From Alcaligenes faecalis (GTDB taxonomy: Bacteria > Pseudomonadota > Gammaproteobacteria > Burkholderiales > Burkholderiaceae_B): DNA of 64,000 nucleotides. Shown piece by piece: positions 28,670-40,900 of the stretch. Position 1 is the stretch's first letter, and each line of letters begins with the position of its first letter. The notes below the pieces were generated by a model. The model had not been told where the DNA came from. It ran no database searches and worked only from the letters and a program-made list of their open reading frames with translations. The position numbers and the translations under genes are program-made. The stretch is taken from the NCBI RefSeq assembly GCF_009497775.1, contig NZ_CP031012.1, forward strand, positions 1,240,001 to 1,304,000. The letters run 5' to 3'.

Positions 28670-28700
28670 GACCCGCCTTTTCAGGCGGGTTTATTGTTTC
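28670..28700 (+). terminator. Terminator after the msbA-lipoprotein unit
   Basis: ACCCGCCT pairs with AGGCGGGT around TTTC (28671-28690), followed by TTATTGTTT. Confidence 0.82.
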
Positions 28701-28722
28701 TGGACCCTTTTTATTACTAGAG

Positions 28723-29259
28723 ATGATTATGGATTTTGCTTCTACGCCCCAAGCCAAACAGACAGACACAAGAACAGCGATGCTCTATCTGATTTGCGGC
28801 AAGATTGCGGCAGGCAAATCCACTTTCGCCAAGCAACTGTCCGAGCAGCCCGAGACCGTACTGATCAGCGAGGACTTTTGGCTGGCCAGCCTGTATCCCG
28901 GCCAAATTGCGTCTTTGGAAGATTACGCCCGTTGTTCAGCGCAATTGCGAGCCGCCATGGCACCGCATATCGCTGCTTTGCTGCAAGCTGGAGTATCTGT
29001 GGTGCTGGATTTTCCATCCAATACATTGGCAACACGTGCTTGGGCGCGGGAACTGATTGAAAAGTCGGGTGCAGCTCATGAACTGCATTATCTGGATGTG
29101 GCTGATGAGTTGTGCAAGGCGCGCTTGCATGCCCGTAATGCCAGTGGTGAGCATCCCTTTGAAACGACGGAAGCGCAGTTTGATTTGTTCAGCCGTTATT
29201 TTGTGGCGCCTCAAGAGTCAGAGGGCTTTCAGATCATTCATCATCAGATCACGGAATAA
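28723..29259 (+). CDS. Orphan P-loop nucleotide kinase (zeta-toxin/COG4639-like fold)
   Basis: A 178-residue soluble protein with a clear Walker A, GKIAAGKST (26-34), followed by a small kinase-like fold: VLISEDFWLASLYPG, VSVVLDFPSNT, LHYLDVADELCKARLHARN (lid-arginine region), and ETTEAQFDLFSRYF. The pattern is that of predicted ATP-dependent kinases related to zeta toxin and polynucleotide kinases. No antitoxin-like partner is next to it. The first ATG is used; ATG 28729 and a later in-frame ATG at residue 20 are alternatives. Substrate unknown. Confidence 0.75.
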   Translation: MIMDFASTPQAKQTDTRTAMLYLICGKIAAGKSTFAKQLSEQPETVLISEDFWLASLYPGQIASLEDYARCSAQLRAAMAPHIAALLQAGVSVVLDFPSNTLATRAWARELIEKSGAAHELHYLDVADELCKARLHARNASGEHPFETTEAQFDLFSRYFVAPQESEGFQIIHHQITE

Positions 29260-29262
29260 GCT

Positions 29263-29288
29263 GGGGGATTGGCTTCCCAGCCAATCCC
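29263..29288. terminator. Hairpin between converging genes
   Basis: GGGATTGGCT pairs with AGCCAATCCC around TCCC, centred near 29276, in the 40-bp gap between the kinase gene and rng. There is no clear T-tract, so termination is plausible rather than certain. Confidence 0.5.
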
Positions 29289-29299
29289 AAACCGATCAC

Positions 29300-30763
29300 T
29301 TACAGCAAGATAATGTCGTACTGTTCCTGGGAGTAGTGCGGGTCTACCTCTAAAGAGATAGGCTTGCCGATAAAGTCTCCTGCCACGGCCAGATGCTGGC
29401 TTTCTTCTTCCAGAAAAAGATCCACCACTTCTTGCGCCGCCAGAATGCGAAATTCTTTTGGATTGAACTGCTTGGCCTCGCGCAGTACTTCGCGCAGGAT
29501 TTCATAGCAGACAGTGCGGGCCGTACGTACGGAGCCACGGGACTGGCAAGTGGGGCAAGGCTCACACAGTTGGTGCGCTAAAGAATCACGTGTACGTTTG
29601 CGTGTCATCTCCACCAGACCTAATTGACTAAAGCCATTGATCGTCACGCGAGTGCGGTCTTTGGCCAGCGCTTTTTGCAGCTCCTGCAAGACAGACTCCC
29701 GGTGAGCGGGGTCGTCCATATCAATAAAGTCCAGAATGATGATGCCGCCCAGATTGCGTAGACGCAGTTGGCGGGCCAGGGCAATGGCTGCTTCCAGGTT
29801 CGTCTTGAATATCGTGTCGTCAAAGTTGCGGCCACCGACGAAACCGCCGGTATTCACGTCTACTGTGGTCAACGCTTCGGTCTGATCGATAATCAAATAG
29901 CCACCGGATTTCAAATCCACCCGACGCGACAGGGCGCGGTTGATTTCTTCATCCACATGGGCTGTATCAAACAGAGCGCGGCTGCCTTTGTGGTGACTGA
30001 TACGCTCCAACACGGAAGGCGTATAAATCTGCGCCCATTCCTTCATCTCCTGTACCACGGTGCGCGAGTCCACGATGATGGATTGGGTGTTTGGCGTGAC
30101 CATATCGCGCAAAACACGTTGTGCCAGGCTCAAGTCCGTATAAAGAACAGAGGGGGCGCCTTGCTCGCGGATGCGCTCCTGAATACGTGTCCACAAAGTG
30201 CGCAGATACTGCTGGTCCGCACTGATCTCTTCATCCGTTGCGCATTCGGCCTGAGTCCGTACGATAAAACCGCCTTTCTCGTCCTTGGGCATCAGGCGGC
30301 TGACACGTTCGCGCAGCTCGATCCGGTCTGCATCCGAACCAATACGTTGCGACACACCAATATGAGGATCAAAGGGCAGATACACCAGCATGCGGCCTGC
30401 AATGCTGATCTGTGTCGAGACACGAGCGCCCTTGGTGCCCAAAGGATCTTTGATGACTTGTACTAATAGAGACTGACCTTCGTACAAGAGCTTCTCGATA
30501 GGCGTGGTCGGACTGCCCTGATTGCGCTCGGCGCGATTCTGGCGCAAGTCTGCGACATGGATGAAGGCGGCGCGCTCCAGGCCTATATCAATAAAGGCAC
30601 TTTGCATGCCGGGCAAAACCCGAGCCACCTTTCCCAGATAGACGTTCCCCACATAGCCGCGTTGGATGCTGCGCTCGATATGAATTTCCTGGACTGCACC
30701 TTGCTCGACCAGGGCAACACGGGTTTCAAACGGAGTGACGTTAATCAGGATGTCTTCATGCAT
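29300..30763 (-). CDS. rng: Ribonuclease G
   Basis: An endoribonuclease of the RNase E/G family; in E. coli RNase G matures the 5' end of 16S rRNA and decays some mRNAs. The 487 residues match RNase G (489), and there is no long RNase E scaffold. Seen: N-terminal EDILINVTPFETRVALVEQGAVQEIHIER, S1 domain with YVGNVYLGKVARVLPGMQSAFIDIG, the catalytic region VDVNTGGFVG with active-site aspartates in LDFIDMDD, and the zinc-link CPTC (C403, C406). ATG 30763 gives the family start; the frame runs on to 31063 into the hairpin region, which is not coding. It is divergent from the rRNA operon. Confidence 0.94.
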   Translation of the reverse strand: MHEDILINVTPFETRVALVEQGAVQEIHIERSIQRGYVGNVYLGKVARVLPGMQSAFIDIGLERAAFIHVADLRQNRAERNQGSPTTPIEKLLYEGQSLLVQVIKDPLGTKGARVSTQISIAGRMLVYLPFDPHIGVSQRIGSDADRIELRERVSRLMPKDEKGGFIVRTQAECATDEEISADQQYLRTLWTRIQERIREQGAPSVLYTDLSLAQRVLRDMVTPNTQSIIVDSRTVVQEMKEWAQIYTPSVLERISHHKGSRALFDTAHVDEEINRALSRRVDLKSGGYLIIDQTEALTTVDVNTGGFVGGRNFDDTIFKTNLEAAIALARQLRLRNLGGIIILDFIDMDDPAHRESVLQELQKALAKDRTRVTINGFSQLGLVEMTRKRTRDSLAHQLCEPCPTCQSRGSVRTARTVCYEILREVLREAKQFNPKEFRILAAQEVVDLFLEEESQHLAVAGDFIGKPISLEVDPHYSQEQYDIILL

Positions 30764-30919
30764 AGTAGTTTCGCTCAGGAATATCTGTTCCGGGCTAGTG
30801 TAGGGCCAAGTCAGTGAGGCTGCTATGCCTTTATGACTATATAGAGTGTTTAAGGGTGATGAATGCTTTGCTTGCGTTTGTTCCGGAGGATTGCTTGTGG
30901 GGGAGGCGGTTCTGGTTCC

Positions 30920-31200
30920 AGTCGCTCTATGTAGGTCGCCACTCGAAGCCCCGGGACAGGGAGTTGGGGCGGACCACTTGCCGGCGCGTTGCGCCGGTTC
31001 CCTTGTCAGAGTCACCATCGGGGCGCAGTCTGAACTCGCCCAGTGATTGGTCCCCCGGACCAATCACAAACGCTGGGCTCAAACAGCAGACTGCTTGCAT
31101 CCCCGATGGTGACTCCGACTGCGGCAAGTCGTCTGACTCGCCCCAACTCCCTGTCCCGGGGCCCCGAGCGGCTAACAGCCCTGCATAGTGCTCGATCCTG
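30920..31200. repeat. Large imperfect inverted repeat (about 270 bp hairpin)
   Basis: Nested complementary blocks converge on 31055: 30927-30935 with 31180-31188; 30938-30945 with 31165-31172 (one mismatch); 30948-30971 with 31139-31162 (24 of 24 bp, core GGGACAGGGAGTTGGGG); 30972-30983 with 31122-31133 (one mismatch); 31005-31023 with 31101-31119 (one G.U); 31025-31032 with 31087-31094; 31043-31053 with 31057-31067 (perfect, CCC loop). The left arm carries an extra small hairpin, CCGGCGC/GCGCCGG (30981-30997). Near-symmetric CTATATAGAG-type motifs lie outside both arms. It could be a palindromic mobile element, a structured RNA, or a cruciform. Confidence 0.85.
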
Positions 31201-31286
31201 GAGGCCACTCAAGTCTTCCTCTATATATAGGTACTCTTGGTTGGGGGAGGGGCTGATGATGTGTGTTCGCCGCTGCTATCTTGTTT

Positions 31287-31376
31287 GCCAACCAACCAAC
31301 CAACCAACCAACCAACCAACCAACCAACCAACCAACCAACCAACCAACCAACCAACCAACCAACCAACCAACCAAC
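31287..31376. repeat. Tetranucleotide repeat (CCAA), 22.5 copies
   Basis: An uninterrupted 90-base run of CCAA units. Because 4 is not a multiple of 3, all frames read through it (TNQP on one strand, VGWL on the other). Runs of this length are prone to slipped-strand length change. Confidence 0.97.
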
Positions 31377-31389
31377 ACACCATCTGCCT

Positions 31390-31413
31390 ATCCAAGCATC
31401 CAAGCATCCAAGC
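31390..31413. repeat. Octanucleotide repeat ATCCAAGC, 3 copies
   Basis: Three exact tandem copies followed by a partial ATCT, lying between the CCAA and AGCC runs. Confidence 0.9.
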
Positions 31414-31417
31414 ATCT

Positions 31418-31452
<35 letters not shown>

Positions 31453-31594
31453 ACATCGACTGGCGACTATTTTTGGGAGGGAGTTTCTCCCCCTATCTAT
31501 ATAGAAGGGGGAATAGTCGGAGGACGGGGGATGATTTAATGAATTTCCGTGAGGAAAACAGCGTTCAGTCCGTCTTTTGCTCTATAGACGGTTG

Positions 31595-31733
31595 AAGCCT
31601 TCTGCCAGGAGAGAAAAATCCGAAGTTAATCCAAAAATTATTTTTATAGTTATTATTCATAGTTATCAATATGCTAGGTCGTTTTACGGAGTTTTCTCTC
31701 CTGAAATACCAAGAAAAATGGCAAAGAAGGCTT
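31595..31733. repeat. AT-rich inverted repeat upstream of the rrn promoters
   Basis: AAGCCTTCT (31595-31603) and CAGGAGAGAAAA (31606-31617) pair with TTTTCTCTCCTG (31692-31703) and AGAAGGCTT (31725-31733). The interval is very AT-rich (about 31620-31690) and may act as an upstream (UP-like) or protein-binding region for the rRNA operon. Confidence 0.5.
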
Positions 31734-31904
31734 GCAAGTCTGAAAATCATCGTGCTATAGTTCTTTTCTCGCTGCAGCACACACAGGGTTTTCCCTGAAG
31801 CGCGACAGAGAGCAGTTAGACAAGTTTCACCGCCTTGGCCAAGAGGCCCGCACCGAAGCTTGAATGACTGAGTCAGGTAACTGACACGGCGTAAAACCCG
31901 GAGC

Positions 31905-31933
31905 TTGACAAATCAGAAAATTCTGTGTTAAAG
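31905..31933 (+). promoter_or_regulatory. Candidate rrn promoter P1
   Basis: TTGACA (31905-31910), 17-base spacer, TTAAAG (31928-31933) within GTGTTAAAGT, about 510 bases upstream of the mature 16S. Confidence 0.6.
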
Positions 31934-32139
31934 TTCTAGGTTCTGCTCCAGAGAACGCAATGTTAAGTTTTTAAGCGGTTTCGAAGGTTGAAACAGATTT
32001 GAAAATTTACCCTTGTTTGTGAAGTTGGATGGTTAGCCTTACGGCTAATTGTTCATCAGGTAGTTCGGAACGAAAGTTCTGGTTTAAGCGGGACGAGTTA
32101 GGCAGTTTTAAAACTTTCTAACTTCTTCAAAAAAAACGC

Positions 32140-32168
32140 TTGACACACTGCCTGATCTGCTTCATAAT
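32140..32168 (+). promoter_or_regulatory. rrn promoter P2
   Basis: TTGACA (32140-32145), exactly 17 bases, CATAAT (32163-32168), preceded by an A-rich run (32129-32136). This is a near-consensus sigma-70 promoter about 280 bases before the mature 16S. Confidence 0.8.
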
Positions 32169-32259
32169 CTCGTTTCTCTGCTGCTAACACAGCAAGGCAC
32201 GAAGCGCCAAGCGCGACGAGCCAGCCGGGTTAGTCAGTAGAACGACAGGCAACTGTCAT

Positions 32260-32271
32260 TGCTCTTTAACA
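32260..32271 (+). promoter_or_regulatory. boxA antitermination site in the rrn leader
   Basis: TGCTCTTTAACA matches the consensus boxA that recruits the NusB/S10 antitermination complex to rRNA transcripts. Confidence 0.88.
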
Positions 32272-32273
32272 AT

Positions 32274-34031
<1,758 letters not shown>

Positions 34032-34075
34032 GTTAATGTCATGACCATTGAAGGTATCGCCCACTGGTGATAGAT

Positions 34076-34152
34076 GGGTCAGTAGCTCAGTCGGTTAGAG
34101 CACCGTCTTGATAAGGCGGGGGTCGTTGGTTCGATTCCAACTTGACCCACCA
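34076..34152 (+). tRNA. tRNA-Ile (GAT)
   Basis: 77 nt including an encoded CCA. Acceptor GGGTCAG pairs with TTGACCC (one G.T pair); anticodon GAT at 34110-34112; T-arm GGTTCGATTCC. It is the first of the two spacer tRNAs of the rrn operon. Confidence 0.97.
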
Positions 34153-34163
34153 ACGATTACCTC

Positions 34164-34239
34164 GGGGGATTAGCTCAGCTGGGAGAGCACCTGCTTTGCA
34201 AGCAGGGGGTCGTCGGTTCGATCCCGTCATCCTCCACCA
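34164..34239 (+). tRNA. tRNA-Ala (TGC)
   Basis: 76 nt with encoded CCA. Acceptor GGGGGAT pairs with ATCCTCC; anticodon TGC at 34197-34199; T-arm GGTTCGATCCC. It follows tRNA-Ile by 11 bases in the 16S-23S spacer. Confidence 0.97.
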
Positions 34240-34381
34240 CCGCTTTTGTGGTTGGTGTTGATACAGCAAGGTTCATGACAGAGTATAGGGCACAGGACAA
34301 CAACGGTTGGCCTGGCGTTAGATTCAACGAAGAGTGTTCTTTTACAAGAATACTGCTCGTTGGGTTATACAACCCACGAAT

Positions 34382-34392
34382 TGCTCTTTAAC

Positions 34393-34393
<1 letters not shown>
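34382..34393 (+). promoter_or_regulatory. Second boxA, upstream of 23S
   Basis: An exact repeat of TGCTCTTTAACA in the spacer after tRNA-Ala. It reloads the antitermination complex before the 23S gene. Confidence 0.85.
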
Positions 34394-37638
<3,245 letters not shown>

Positions 37639-37680
37639 GGCTGGGGCGTCCCTTAAAAGACGACTCGGCAACCAGTTACG

Positions 37681-37793
37681 CTTGACGACCATAGCGAGGT
37701 GGTCCCACACCTTCCCATCCCGAACAGGATTGTGAAACGCCTTTGCGCCGATGATAGTGGACGGACGTCTGTGAAAGTAGGTCATCGTCAAGC
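37681..37793 (+). rRNA. rrf: 5S ribosomal RNA
   Basis: About 113 nt. TTGACGACC at the 5' end pairs with GGTCATCGTCAA at the 3' end. The internal TCCCACACCTTCCCATCCCG and CGAACAG are the conserved loop regions. Ends are approximate. Confidence 0.93.
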
Positions 37794-37802
37794 TCTTATT
37801 CC

Positions 37803-37846
37803 TCAAAACCCCCGCAAGCTAAACGCTTGCGGGGGTTTTGTTTTAT
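37803..37846 (+). terminator. rRNA operon terminator
   Basis: AAAACCCCCGCAAGC (37805-37819) pairs with GCTTGCGGGGGTTTT (37825-37839), a perfect 15-bp GC-rich stem followed by GTTTTATG. Confidence 0.95.
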
Positions 37847-38350
37847 GCGGCGCCTGAACAGTGGCGACAGGCAAGACCGGACGGTCGTGATCGTCTGGCT
37901 CCTGGATCACCCGCTTTAGATGCTCCGCCACCCCTCCTGGCTTCTGGATTACCTCACCCGGTTTACATCACAGCCATCCCTTCTAGCCCGTTCTGGGCAC
38001 CGCTTATCCCTGTTTTTTTGTTTACTACATTGGCCTAACCCCTATCGGGGCGGGTATTGCGTACGGTCTCTGTGCTTTAGCGACGCGGGCTGGCAACTAG
38101 TTGCCACTAAGTGGTGCCAATGCAGGCTAGAACCTGCGGCTTGATCTATCTGGTGGCTCACCGGCAGCGTGTACTCCAGCCCGGCTCCATTCTTCTAGTG
38201 ATTGCCTTCATAGGCCAAGAATAAGATTGGTGCTTGATCTGCTTCTTCTACCTGTATTTCTCCTCCCCTGATTCCCCCTGAAATTCCTACTCAGTTTCCT
38301 CTTTGCGCCGTAGAATACGAATAAATACTTTAGAGCTAAAGGAGTTGCCC
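37847..38350. other. Intergenic region downstream of rrn
   Basis: About 500 bases with no credible gene. It holds a 16-bp perfect palindrome, TGGCAACTAGTTGCCA (38091-38106), and an adjacent short dyad, CCACTAAGTGG (38104-38114). Near the right end, AAAGGAG (38338-38344) is the ribosome site of the next gene. No clear promoter was identified. Confidence 0.55.
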
Positions 38351-39931
38351 GTGGGTGCAGAGACGGTAGTAGATGCGATTGTGGTTGGGGCAGGGCACAA
38401 CGGCTTGGCGGCAGCGGTTGAACTGGCCAGCCGAGGCTGGAAGGTTCAGGTCGTGGAAGCCAAAAGCTCGGCAGGTGGTGCGGTCAGCACTCAGGAGTTG
38501 ACCTTGCCAGGCTTCAAGCATGATGTATGCGCCATGAATCTGTCCTCCTTTGCGGGCTCTGCGTTTTTCCAGCGCCATAAGGATGCTTTGGGTCGCCATG
38601 GCCTGGCGTTTGTCCCCGCAGAGCATTGCTTTGCCAGCGTGTTCCGGGATCAAAGCTATCTGGGTGTCAGTACGGATCTGGAAACGACCTTGAAACGGAT
38701 TCGAGCTGTCTCTGAAAAAGACGCTCAGGCTTGGCAAGCCATGCTGGATGACTTCCAGAGCAAGGCTCCTCACCTGTTTGCTGTGCTCGGCAGTCCTATG
38801 CCTTCCTGGGGCCTGATGAAAAGCGCTTGGAAGAGCTGGCGTGAGCTGGGCAAGGATGGCGTTGCAGAGCTGATGCAATTGCTGCTGGCGACGCCTCGTG
38901 ACTTTCTGGACCGCCATTTCGAGAGTGACTCATTGAAAGCCATGATGGCCGCCTGGGGGCTGCATGTGGATTTCACACCGGACACAGCCGGCGGTGCCTT
39001 GTTCCCTTATCTGGAGTCCATGGCCAACCAGGCCTTCGGCATGGTGATCGGGCAGGGTGGTGCTGACACGATTATCCGTGCCATGACGAGCTTGCTGCAG
39101 GAGCTGGGTGGAGAGTTGCTGTTGAATGTTCCGGTGCAAACCATTGAGCAGGAGAATGGTCGAGCCAGTGGCGTTGTCCTGGCCGATGGCCGCCGCTTGA
39201 AAGCACGTAAGGCGGTGATCGCGAACCTGAATCCTCAGCTAGTCTTTGGTCGCCTGGTGCAGTCTGCTGCCGTTCCCAAGGATTATCAGAAGAAAGTAGA
39301 TGCCTTCCGCCCCGGTTTGGGCACCATGATGATTCACCTGGCTTTGGACGGTCTACCCGACTGGAAAGCCGGTGCCGAGCTGCAGCGTTTCTCCTACGTA
39401 CATCTGGCACCCGATATGGCCATGATGAGCCGTGTCTACGCCGAGGCCGCTGCAGGCTTGTTGCCTGCGGAGCCTGTGCTGGTGGTTGGACAAGGTACGG
39501 CTTTGGATCCTTCCCGTGCCCCAGAGGGCAAACACACCCTGTGGATTCAAGTGCGCGTGTTGCCTGCCCAGGTCAAGGGCGACGCTTCTGGCAAGATTGC
39601 TGCTGGTGATTGGTCGCAGCTTAAAGACGCGTATGCAGAGCGCGTCCTGGATCTGCTTGAAAGCTATGCACCAGGCTTGCGTAGGAAGATTCTGGCCCGC
39701 CACATCATGTCACCCCAGGATCTGGAGCAGTTCAATGCGAACTTGATTGGGGGTGACAACCTCTCGGGTAGCCACCACCTGGATCAGAACTTTTTCTTCC
39801 GCCCAGTTGCCGGTTACTCCAAATACAAGACGCCGATCAAGGATCTGTATTTGTGTGGCGCTTCGACCTGGCCAGGTGCAGGAACCGGGGCGGGATCGGG
39901 CTATATGCTGGCCAATCTGCTGGCGAAGTAA
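38351..39931 (+). CDS. FAD-dependent oxidoreductase, phytoene desaturase/PYROXD2-like
   Basis: A 526-residue flavoprotein. The N-terminal dinucleotide-binding fold is AIVVGAGHNGLAAAVELASRGWKVQVVEA (only the GxGxxG core is diagnostic), followed by SAGGAVSTQELTLPGF. The C-terminal FAD-contact segment is LYLCGASTWPGAGTGAGSG. The family includes carotenoid desaturases, but no carotenoid pathway genes are nearby; the mitochondrial PYROXD2 group is a closer type. The start is GTG 38351, behind AAAGGAG; the frame extends to 38303 without a ribosome site. The substrate is unknown. Confidence 0.83.
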   Translation: MGAETVVDAIVVGAGHNGLAAAVELASRGWKVQVVEAKSSAGGAVSTQELTLPGFKHDVCAMNLSSFAGSAFFQRHKDALGRHGLAFVPAEHCFASVFRDQSYLGVSTDLETTLKRIRAVSEKDAQAWQAMLDDFQSKAPHLFAVLGSPMPSWGLMKSAWKSWRELGKDGVAELMQLLLATPRDFLDRHFESDSLKAMMAAWGLHVDFTPDTAGGALFPYLESMANQAFGMVIGQGGADTIIRAMTSLLQELGGELLLNVPVQTIEQENGRASGVVLADGRRLKARKAVIANLNPQLVFGRLVQSAAVPKDYQKKVDAFRPGLGTMMIHLALDGLPDWKAGAELQRFSYVHLAPDMAMMSRVYAEAAAGLLPAEPVLVVGQGTALDPSRAPEGKHTLWIQVRVLPAQVKGDASGKIAAGDWSQLKDAYAERVLDLLESYAPGLRRKILARHIMSPQDLEQFNANLIGGDNLSGSHHLDQNFFFRPVAGYSKYKTPIKDLYLCGASTWPGAGTGAGSGYMLANLLAK

Positions 39932-39940
39932 GCCAAAGAA

Positions 39941-40705
39941 CTAGAGGCCATTCAGACGTTGCCGGGCATGTTCCAGGCGCAGCTGTTTGGCCTCCATCTC
40001 CTGAAGTTGCCGCCGTATCCCATCAATATGTTCTTTAGCGGCACGTCGGGCCAAGTCAGCTTGGCCTTGCGTGACGGCATTGCATAAGCGCGCATGCTGC
40101 CTGTCCAACCTGCGTTTGGAGTCATGGTCGGGGTACAGGTGCTGTACGGACACACGCACCGTAGACAACATCAAGTCGTTGAACAGACTGATCATGTGGA
40201 CCAGCACCGGATTGTGAGAAGCCTCACAAATCGCCGCATGAAAAGCATGGTCAGCCCGCGCAACCTGTTCGGGTGCTGCGTCCTGCCTTTGCAGATCCTC
40301 CAGCTCCTGAAAACGTCGTCGTATCATGATGTGATCGGCTTCCGTCCCTCTGGCGGCGGCCAGTTGGGCAGCCTCGCTTTCCAGCAGCTCACGCACTTCC
40401 AGCAAGTCATACAGCGTGCGCCCCTGCGCTTGCAGCAGATGTTCCAGCGGCTTGCTGACGGCAGAGTCAATCAGGTTGGCGACGAAGGAGCCTTTGCCAT
40501 GCCGGGTTTCAATCAAGCCGCGTACGCGCAGGATTTGCAGCCCTTCCCGCAGGGCAGAACGGGACACCGCCAGCCTTTGCGTCAGTTGCCGTTCGGACGG
40601 CAGAACTTGTCCCGGTTTCAGGACGCCATCCATGATAAAAGTTTCGATGCGTTGGGCAACCAGCTCGGCGGTGACTTCCAAACGCTTGGGCTCCTGCATT
40701 TTCAT
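39941..40705 (-). CDS. glcC: GntR/FadR-family transcriptional regulator of the glycolate operon
   Basis: A 254-residue DNA-binding regulator. N-terminal winged helix: ELVAQRIETFIMDGVLKPGQ, LPSERQLTQRLAVSRSALREGLQ, GLIETRHGKGSF. The C-terminal all-helical FCD domain (about 95-235) contains metal/ligand-binding histidines (ARADHAFHAAICEASHN). It is divergent from glcDEF and fits GlcC, which responds to glycolate. Two palindromes with the FadR-type TGGTC-n-GACCA core lie in the spacer, one adjacent to its own start, suggesting autoregulation. Confidence 0.87.
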   Translation of the reverse strand: MKMQEPKRLEVTAELVAQRIETFIMDGVLKPGQVLPSERQLTQRLAVSRSALREGLQILRVRGLIETRHGKGSFVANLIDSAVSKPLEHLLQAQGRTLYDLLEVRELLESEAAQLAAARGTEADHIMIRRRFQELEDLQRQDAAPEQVARADHAFHAAICEASHNPVLVHMISLFNDLMLSTVRVSVQHLYPDHDSKRRLDRQHARLCNAVTQGQADLARRAAKEHIDGIRRQLQEMEAKQLRLEHARQRLNGL

Positions 40706-40708
40706 CTG

Positions 40709-40719
40709 TGGTCCGACCA
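40709..40719. promoter_or_regulatory. GntR-type operator 1
   Basis: TGGTCCGACCA, a perfect 11-bp dyad (TGGTC, one central base, GACCA), lies immediately upstream of the glcC start codon. It shares its core with operator 2 about 100 bp away. Confidence 0.7.
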
Positions 40720-40811
40720 GTTGTATGCTTATGGAAATGATAACAAGCTGATTATCTATCTGTCTGATTTATAAGTATAAAGATAAACCCTAATAGGCTC
40801 TTAGGGTAAAA

Positions 40812-40826
40812 ACTGGTCGGACCAGT
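40812..40826. promoter_or_regulatory. GntR-type operator 2
   Basis: ACTGGTCGGACCAGT, a perfect 15-bp dyad with a single central base, 75 bp upstream of glcD. The TGGTC-n-GACCA core matches the FadR/PdhR subfamily consensus TGGTnnnACCA. Confidence 0.75.
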
Positions 40827-40900
40827 AGTCTGGTGGCTGGACAAGCCCGCCTGCATCAAAGACCATCCGTTTCAGGAGACTTTAAAAGACAGGAGGCGTC

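Noticed and set aside
30927..31208. Open frames on both strands through the large hairpin
   Set aside because: Symmetry of the palindrome gives mirrored frames. They have no homology that I can recognise and are interrupted at the arms.
34087..34372. Minus-strand open frames over tRNA-Ile and tRNA-Ala
   Set aside because: They are antisense to the spacer tRNAs and rRNA spacer.
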